This document shows, in pieces, positions 58,901 to 64,000 of a stretch of DNA of 64,000 bases; the stretch's first letter is position 1; every line of letters starts with the position of its first letter. The DNA comes from Liolophura sinensis (Eukaryota; Mollusca; Polyplacophora; Chitonida; Chitonidae): assembly GCF_032854445.1 (NCBI RefSeq), contig NC_088306.1:29173764-29237763 (forward strand), read 5' to 3'. The notes below the pieces were generated by a model. The model had not been told where the DNA came from. It did not search any database and saw only the letters and a program-made list of their open reading frames with translations. A program made the position numbers and the translations under genes.

Positions 58901-61647
58901 GTCATCTCTTAAAAAATGTTTTTAAACTTAAGTACGTATCAGGCTGATCTGCGTGATTTGCTTCCATTTTTCCCTATTGGTTTACAGCTGTGGAGTTGCC
59001 GTCACTTATTTTTCCATCGACCAGTCGTTCTGGCTTTTACTGTTCACCTACGGCTTTCTGTTTGGGGTTGGCCTCGGGATAGCGTATACCCCAGCGTTCG
59101 CCTGTGCGATGAAAGTGAGTACAATGTTTTTATATGTAGGATTCTAATCGTAGTTTCCTAAGACAGTGGGAAGGCCGCAGATTTTTTTTTATCCCTTGAG
59201 ATGGCTGTAGTGAGAAGCAGGACCTTTAGCCATTGTTACATCAAAAATGGGTTGCAGAGCAACGTCTTCAATGGTACAATATATCAGTTTCTTTTGTAAC
59301 GTTGTACTGTCTTTAGTGTGACGTCATCATCATGAGCTGGGAAAGGAACACTTGACGTCCATAAAATTGCGTCCAGGTCCTGCTCCTGAAAGTTGGACAG
59401 GTGTCCATTGGCCGTTTCGTGACTCAAGTGCTGCTTGCGTGACGACCGTTTGAGAACAAATATTACCAGTGCACATTTGTGCGGAAAAGTAGACTCAATA
59501 TAAGTTTGGGTGTGTGGGTGATGATGCATTTACAAGCCTTTAAATCTCTGCAACACACGGGGTGTTTGTACAGTGCCAGCCCCATAGTGATGAGATTTAA
59601 ATCGTCAGTTCTATACACTTTTACATGCATGTATTCCCTCATGTTGCTGGCAATAAACAAGGTAATAATCATAATGTCTGCGTATACAGACATGTCCTCG
59701 CTACGGTATGGCTGCAATACTGTTTAACGTGAATGGCGTTAAGCTATGGTTATCCATTTATTCGTTGATGCATTCAATAAAGGCTCGACAATGCACGTGC
59801 ATGTTGCCTGTCGAGTAGCCTTTTATCGATGAGTACGGCGTCAAATGCCAAATGAAATAAATAAATGAATATATGTAAGGTCGTGAGCTTCTCCCTCTCA
59901 TGAAACTTACCGCCGACTTTATATAAAAAACAAACAAATAAAAAAAAAAACAACAAACAAGCACCAAGCGGTATAAGGTCTACCTTTCGTTACAGTGGCT
60001 GCCCGCCAAGAAGGGTCTAGTGACTGGCCTGGTGCAGATGGGTTTCGGGGCTGGTGCCTTTGTTTTAAACCAGATCCAGACAATCTACATCAATCCGGAA
60101 AACCTTACCCCAGATGAAGCCATATCAAACCAATCCAACGAAAAGTGAGAATATTTTTACTACATATGAAAGTAGAAAATCAACTTTGGCTTTGTTATTG
60201 TTTGTTTGGTGTTTAAACGCCATGTACATAGTACATCTCTTGAAAGAGTATCCCACCTCCACGACGGCGGCCAGACTTAACGGTTGAGGAAACCGCCTGT
60301 AAAACCCAGGGGAAACCACTACCAATAACTTGTACGTATGCTGAATGGCGTTAGAACTGTATTACTAAGAAAAAGACGTCCCTGAGATACATAAGCGAGT
60401 CCTCCAAGCAAGGAACTATTAACACCGGCTATGTGCACAAAAAATCCTTAAAATTGATTTTAAAAAATACAGAAGAAAACAAATGAAAAACACAATGAAC
60501 TGCTCTGTATGAAGTGAATAGCAGGTAATATGGGTTTCTCATGTGCAGTATTTTTACATCACTAAAAGTTAGTTGTATGTGTCATTTATTTGATCAACAG
60601 ATATTTCACCCAGGTGGCTGTGTTAGAGCGAGTACCCACGTGTTTCCTTATGTTAGCCGGGTCTTATGCCGGTCTGCAGATCCTCGGCTGTTGTCTTATA
60701 TCGGATCCACCTGCCACCGAGGTAGTCTTGTAATTATTATTGTAGACGGATACACTTGCGCAAGGGGATTACAAAAAAAGAAAAACGAACCTATACAACA
60801 CATCCAGAAGTTGAAACCCGCCCAACCTACAACTCTTATTCTTGTCATCAGTTGCACTAAAATTATAAAAATATACTTAACTAAGGCCGCGCTCACACGA
60901 TGCGATTTGTCGTATCGAGAGGGCCTCCGTGGCCGAGTTCTTAGCGTGCCAGCGACGCATAATGATTCAGACGCTTTCTCATCAGTGCGGTCGCTGTCAG
61001 TTCAAGACCAGCTCATGCGTATGAAGGTCTGTCAGCAACCTCCGGATGGTCGTGGGTTTTCCCCGGGCTCTGCTCAGTTTCCTACGACCATATTTGCTGG
61101 TCGCCGTAGTAAAACGGCAATCAGACAAAAGTAAATAAATTTACGTATATCGACTCCTTTGAGCACGACAGGTCGAATGAATATAAGTCTATTCCATAAG
61201 CCGCACTCAGACGATTCGATTTGTCGAATGTTATGTCCTATTTCCTTTCGATTTGTCTAATTCGACAGATCGACTCGATGATCGCCACGTGGGAACGAGC
61301 TACATGTACTAATCTTGTTCTTGTCTTCAAAAAGAACCCCACACAGTTTATTCCTAAAATGTCCAACAAACACTATATTGAAAAACATTGACGTTTGACT
61401 CAAGATTTTCCACATTTCGACCGTAGCACCATTACCCTTTTCTGTCTTTGCTGGGTAAATTTTTGAACAGAATATAAAGTGGCCAGTCAAATTGGAAAGT
61501 GTATAAAATCCACACAACAGCTAATCGAAGCGTGTTTAAAAATTATTTCGGAACGATTTTCTTTTTTTGGTTTTTCGATTTGTATTTCAAGGAAGACTTG
61601 GAAGTAACATTAGACGATGAAGACAGCGACTCAACAACGACGACAAG
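45412..61647 (+). CDS. MFS transporter paralogue, 5' part; continues beyond the window
   Basis: N-terminal half of a second major facilitator carrier. Exons: 45412-45499, 57330-57519, 58988-59114, 59996-60144, 60601-60721, and tentatively 61592-61647. Phases are 1,2,0,2,0, identical to the first five introns of the minus-strand transporter, and exon 3 is 127 nt in both. Matching protein blocks are GTIYT, NM(T/I)PY, FSI(K/D)QSF, GLGIAY, ACAM, WLP(K/A) and (N/K)YF. The start is the first ATG of a hydrophobic segment with a good context (gaaATGCC). Intron 1 is 11.8 kb and filled with SINEs and minisatellites. Exon 6 follows a strong polypyrimidine acceptor and encodes an acidic stretch (LEVTLDDEDSDS) suiting the central loop, but its donor (AG/gttttc) is weak, so the end is unsure. 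The second half, helices 7-12, must lie past 64 kb. Confidence 0.82.
45775..46108 (-). mobile_element. SINE, family 2, full length
   Basis: Reverse of tail (tggggtttaaggtggtactt), body (atcatgccgaaaacaccaga) and tRNA-like head (gggtttgatcccgag; accattaagccaccgaagcg). In intron 1 of the plus-strand transporter. A weak family 1 remnant lies before it at 45630-45720. Confidence 0.85.
46495..46580 (+). mobile_element. SINE fragment, family 2
   Basis: gtcatgcctggtgtctaggg then ctgccacaagaagacagtat. Confidence 0.6.
46598..46765 (-). mobile_element. SINE, family 1
   Basis: (attt)n, tacgccgtactcaagattat, gacggcggccagcattatgg, aaaccgggcagagcccgggg. Confidence 0.85.
47772..48035. mobile_element. MITE-like element
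   Basis: Ends ccagggccaagtttcacaaa and ttttgtgaagctgggtcctg are inverted repeats of about 24 bp. The interior has further self-complementary gtacgat/atcgtac stretches. Non-coding. Confidence 0.7.
48535..48930. repeat. minisatellite, 33-bp unit, about 12 copies
   Basis: Unit ctctgtgtcatcttaggatg + cgaatgtggggcg. The period divides by three, so both strands stay open. Confidence 0.93.
49210..49915. repeat. minisatellite, 69-bp unit, about 10 copies
   Basis: Unit starts aaaatgatgagcacaggtcg, then cagaaggaacaatatggcaa, and acagcagttggcgtttgtat. Three frames remain open for over 220 codons; treated as a repeat artefact. Confidence 0.93.
50109..50512 (-). pseudogene. coding-like segment downstream of the SINE, probably the same unknown gene
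   Basis: An open frame of about 135 codons with protein-like composition, beginning near PGMTENHRQVAMEEARCDQ and ending TSQQVHASQ before a TAA. No family is recognised. It lies immediately beyond the SINE at 50514-50828, on the same strand as the coding-like block at 50821-51818, so it may be the continuation of that gene separated by the SINE. An acceptor-like ttctattttcag lies within it, around 50318, so part of it could be intron. The upstream junction is not resolved. Confidence 0.3.
50514..50828 (+). mobile_element. SINE, family 3, 5'-truncated near the B box
   Basis: Begins tagatccaggatcaatcctg (B box); body gggatagtgcaacgactggt; tail gtcgtcatatgactgaaaaa, gacgttaaaccccaagcact, then (cact)n. 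Lies between two coding-like blocks on the opposite strand. Confidence 0.85.
50821..51818 (-). pseudogene. coding-like segments of an unknown protein, interrupted
   Basis: I do not recognise the protein. A strong acceptor-like tract ends just before the ATG at 51818 (context acagaaATGG). The first frame runs 51818-51408 and begins MADPGVDQIPNG; it is hydrophilic and rich in Ser, Lys and Glu. Two in-frame stops lie at 51405-51407 and 51393-51395. The same frame then reopens from 51383 and contains a fourfold 10-residue repeat of the type KVTSQDTGKV. A different frame from about 51096 to the TGA at 50821-50823 looks most like real protein: it has FGFGITCFWPETEAV, MPLCNVPRMLGLGMDEWL and an acidic Ser tail (SAEEEESVTSSSDEE). 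An acceptor (attattccag) sits exactly where that frame begins, so this could be a separate exon. It lies antisense within intron 1 of the plus-strand transporter, and a SINE abuts its 3' end. Confidence 0.35.
52470..52525 (-). mobile_element. SINE tail fragment (families 2/3)
   Basis: tatttaacgtcgtacttaac then tttttcagtcatatgacaac. Confidence 0.6.
52874..52975 (+). mobile_element. SINE 3' end, family 1, nested insertion
   Basis: ataatgctggccgccgtcgt, gaaatattttgagtacggcg, (aaat)n. Flanked by aaactatgca on the left and aaactaagca on the right, a likely target duplication. Confidence 0.85.
53215..53580 (+). repeat. minisatellite, 41-bp unit, about 9 copies, one CRE palindrome each
   Basis: Unit gtgaacatcaggaaaaatgt + gatgtgacgtcagagttcct + g. 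TGACGTCA starts at 53278, 53319, 53401, 53442, 53483, 53524 and 53565; the copy at 53360 reads TGGCGTCA. Spacing is exactly 41 bp. Confidence 0.93.
53818..53958 (-). mobile_element. SINE fragment, family 2
   Basis: aacgtcatacttaaccattt, tcagtcatatgacgaggtgg, gcgtcttcttgtggcagggc; broken by the next SINE. Confidence 0.7.
53960..54185 (+). mobile_element. SINE, family 1, full tRNA-like head
   Basis: A box gtggctcagttggttagcg, B-box region gtcgctgtgagttcttct, body gcctgcggatggtcgtgggt, 3' part atgctggccgccgtcgtata. Inserted into or next to the family 2 fragment. Confidence 0.85.
54222..54455. mobile_element. dispersed repeat, copy 1
   Basis: Aligns by eye with 62365-62640: ccacaag...cctccc, C-rich tract, ggcyggctttaatatatcag, cttcactagta. 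Confidence 0.6.
54490..54805 (-). mobile_element. SINE, family 2
   Basis: ttatgtcgtacttaatagtt, ctgccgaagacaccagacat, cgacctgggtttgatcgcca, then the head (accattaggctacctaggcg). Confidence 0.8.
54806..56090. other. intron 1 of the plus-strand transporter; nothing recognised
   Basis: Two similar stretches near 55130-55220 and 55290-55350 (acgtctaggg, aagagaggtc) suggest an old duplication. No coding block. Confidence 0.35.
56095..56455. repeat. imperfect tandem repeat of about 60-65 bp, about 5 copies
   Basis: Units built on ttaaaagtagaagaaataag, atttgttttcccat, and aaaactgtgtt. Confidence 0.8.
57028..57190 (-). mobile_element. two partial family 1 SINEs in tandem
   Basis: tattttattggggctttacg followed by attttattgggatttacgcc: the 3' end occurs twice, and only the second continues into the body. 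Ends about 140 bp before exon 2 of the plus-strand transporter. Confidence 0.75.
57600..57945. mobile_element. dispersed repeat, copy 2
   Basis: Counterpart of 41840-42250. In intron 2 of the plus-strand transporter. Confidence 0.65.
58050..58600. repeat. minisatellite, about 43-bp unit, about 12 copies
   Basis: Unit ttccataattatccttgtca + tgtacactgaggcacctctc; copies are 5-15% diverged. Confidence 0.9.
58605..58825 (+). mobile_element. SINE-like element, family 4, 3' part
   Basis: ccgttatatccgtaaaatat, gcactgcgttaaacgtcaat, (aata)n tail. Head not clear. Confidence 0.5.
60195..60325 (-). mobile_element. SINE, family 1, diverged
   Basis: tttggtgtttaaacgccatg, ccacgacggcggccagactt, aaacccaggggaaaccacta. 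In intron 4. Confidence 0.6.
60913..61140 (+). mobile_element. SINE, family 1, near full length
   Basis: Head gcctccgtggccgagttctt, B-box region gtcgctgtcagttcaagacc, body cctccggatggtcgtgggtt, tail aagtaaataaa. Confidence 0.85.
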
Positions 61648-62360
61648 GTTTTCTCGGAAACCAGTCGACAGGGGAGAAGTTAACAGCAGTTTTGTTCAGG
61701 AATCTTGCCACAGGATAATGGACTCGTGATCGGCGACGTTAAAACGTGAGCTGGTCCATGTTCGTTACCTTCTTGAGATATTTACAGTGTACTGTAGGCC
61801 TATACAGGCTCTAATGCGTAAAACACAACGGCCACACATTTTGGAGGAAAAAGATGCATGTACATGTACGTAAAGATGGCATATCTTCACGTTATCTTAA
61901 TAAAAATAAAAAAAATATATCCAACCAGTGCCTCCTTAAAAAGTCCAAATAAGCTGTAAATTCATAAATTGAAATTCTATTATTTCCTGTTTTAAGCCAA
62001 TCGGGTCTGTCCGTCAACTGGCGAATCTGTTCGGCCACTGGACAAGGGCTGCATCCAGTCAAGATCGCAGAAAGGAAAATCATGGAGACCTATCTGATTT
62101 TTTGACCAATCAAGGCCGTTCTTTTATTGACGATTACCGTGCAACATCAACTTGTCCATCCAACTGGCGAAGCAATCCACCTGCAGAAATTGCCACGAAA
62201 ACCGAATTACACTAGCGAAGTCGAAAATGAATCCAAAACGTGAGTTGGTCCAGAATAAAAATAATAACACCAGATTTCTTGTTTGCGGCAATCAGAGCTT
62301 AAGTATTGTTCCTGTAAAACTTGTGTAAGTCGTTAATGTACACAATTACACATTGAAATC
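61141..62360. other. intronic sequence around tentative exon 6
   Basis: Apart from the possible exon at 61592-61647, nothing is recognised. Confidence 0.3.
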
Positions 62361-62364
62361 ATAG

Positions 62365-62640
62365 ATCGCCACAAGATCCCTCCCCCACCACATCCCCACC
62401 CCATACCCCACTGCCCAATTAAAGTATCATCAAAGTAAGAAGAGAGTCGTAGGCTGGCTTTAATATATCAGAACAAAATTTAACGTAAATTTATATATCT
62501 ACAACAAACGAACGTGACGAGCACACTTCACTAGTAAACGTGTGTATATTGTACAGAGCATTAAATTTATATATCTACAACAAACAAACATGACGAGCAC
62601 ACTTCACTAGTAAATGTGTTTATATTGTATAGAGCATTAC
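62365..62640. mobile_element. dispersed repeat, copy 2, with an internal duplication of about 80 bp
   Basis: Counterpart of 54222-54455. Here aaatttatatatctacaaca through tagagcatta occurs twice in tandem (62486-62640). Confidence 0.6.
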
Positions 62641-64000
62641 TAGCATTACAAATACTGGCCAGATATAACGTAAGTTTTAAACAGTGGGAATTTTTTCTCT
62701 TCTGCTTTCTCGGAAGAACCATATCACGGGTGTTTTATATCGAAGGATTATGACATTGAATGTAGATTGAATGCAAATTGAAGACAGTTTTCTTTTTTCT
62801 TCTGCCCCCGCATAACACTTTATGGCTTCCACACAGCACAATTTGCCGTAAACCTACACAATTGATTAAACAAAATCGTGTTGAAAGATACACCTTAAGC
62901 CTAAAATTGTAATTCGTTTTAACTCGCATTTGAAGAATAGAATCCCGGTCTTTGCCATGGACTTTGATGATTTTGTTCCTCTCAACGGACAGACGTTTAT
63001 TCTTATTCAAAGCTCTCACTATTCGTAAAGAGTTTTGGTCACAGTAAGAAGTCACCGACATTCGTTTTACGCGTTTGTCTGACGTTGACTGAAGATATCT
63101 TGCCATTTACCAATATTCTTAGTTATCTAGTACATTGCTACTCAGTTAAACCATGCGAAAATGGCATCATTAGAACGGGAGATAACCTAGTCAGCAGACA
63201 CCTATGGATACGGGAATTTACACTTCAAAACATCACCGTTGCTGTCCAATGAAAACCGGAGTATTTTGTCTGATGCGAGGTAATGTGGGATGCGGGATAA
63301 AGCCTCACATGTGAGAAAGTTCTTCCGTAACTTGCTAGAGGTTGTGATACAGGTATATCTCGGGCACCCGGTTATCTCATCCATAACACTGACATAACTT
63401 AAAGTGAAAAATGGAAATAAAAAAAATACAATATCAAAAAGGTATAAATATTTGAACAGGTGAGTGAAGATAGCACCATATGATTGCAGTATCAAGATAC
63501 TTAACATATACGAGATTCAGTTCTTGAATCATTAGCCTAATTAGCCCCTGAGTCGGGTTAGTACGGCATCATCATCTTAATACCGGGTAGATATGTAGCA
63601 TGTTTCTTCACTGAATAAGCAAGATCAAGTCCTAGAGTTGCAAGATATTTTGAAGGAGTTTATTATTATATGTTCTTAAACCTGTGTGACTTTTTCGTGC
63701 GAAATTCAAATCAGTTGTGATTCACTGCATTCTAGTCATATTTAACAGCAACAAAATACACATGTAGTCAGGCCTTTTTATTGCTTGCCTTAATGCATTA
63801 CAACAGATGCACATATACAGTACCTTTACATGTACAAAAAGTTTCTGTAAAACTCATGTTAAATTAGTGAGAGCTCAAGTTGAAACTTTAAACAAATGTG
63901 AAAGAATGACTGGATAAATGGATGATTACGATTCAACACTACTCTGGCAGTACTGCAGACATATCTTCGTAAAGCTCAAAGTATTCGTTAGCCTATATTA
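62641..64000. other. no recognisable feature
   Basis: Presumed intron of the plus-strand transporter. An open frame of about 120 codons on the minus strand (62735-63106) has no splice or family support. Confidence 0.3.

Noticed and set aside
62735-63106. 123-codon minus-strand frame
   Set aside because: Hydrophilic and somewhat protein-like, but no family or splice signal; left as unsupported.

Overview
This is eukaryotic nuclear DNA from an animal, most likely a mollusc or a related lophotrochozoan. The reasons are spliced genes with clean GT/AG junctions and long introns, tRNA-headed SINEs scattered throughout, many inverted-repeat (MITE-like) elements, and about twenty tandem arrays. There are no operons, no rRNA and no CRISPR. 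The taxon is an inference from repeat style and gene families, not from a marker gene.

Only a few genes can be supported. (1) Positions 11856-13818 (+) hold an intronless gene of the DUF229 (alkaline phosphatase/sulfatase-like) family. It has a membrane anchor at its N-terminus, and its reading frame is broken three times. (2) Positions 39803 down to 23736 (-) hold a complete 12-exon transporter of the major facilitator superfamily (MFS). Every splice phase agrees and the exons add up to 508 residues. (3) Starting at 45412 (+) and running off the right edge is a paralogue of that transporter in head-to-head orientation, with five firm exons and one tentative exon. Its intron phases are the same as in the minus-strand copy. 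The two start codons are 5.6 kb apart, so the pair looks like an inverted duplication. (4) Inside the 11.8 kb first intron of the plus-strand transporter, the minus strand carries coding-like but broken segments of an unknown protein (51818 to 50109), split by a SINE.

Layout: 1-9.8 kb has no supported gene, but holds two long inverted repeats and a 43-bp array. 9.8-10.9 kb is a 29-bp array. 11.9-13.8 kb is the DUF229 gene. 14-23.5 kb is repeats only. 23.7-39.8 kb is the minus-strand transporter, whose introns hold most of the large arrays (21, 61, 27, 7, 26 and 22 bp units and a TATG-rich tract). 39.8-45.4 kb is the shared upstream region, with a 63-bp array and two palindromic CRE-type sites. 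45.4-64 kb is the plus-strand transporter, with arrays of 33, 69, 41 and 43 bp units in its introns.

Most long open frames in this window are by-products of arrays whose unit is a multiple of three (21, 27, 33, 63 and 69 bp). They stay open in several frames and on both strands, and should not be read as proteins. The most interesting observation is a dispersed element present twice (about 17.0-17.5 kb and 52.8-53.75 kb). In the second copy one internal segment has expanded into a 41-bp array with seven intact TGACGTCA palindromes.
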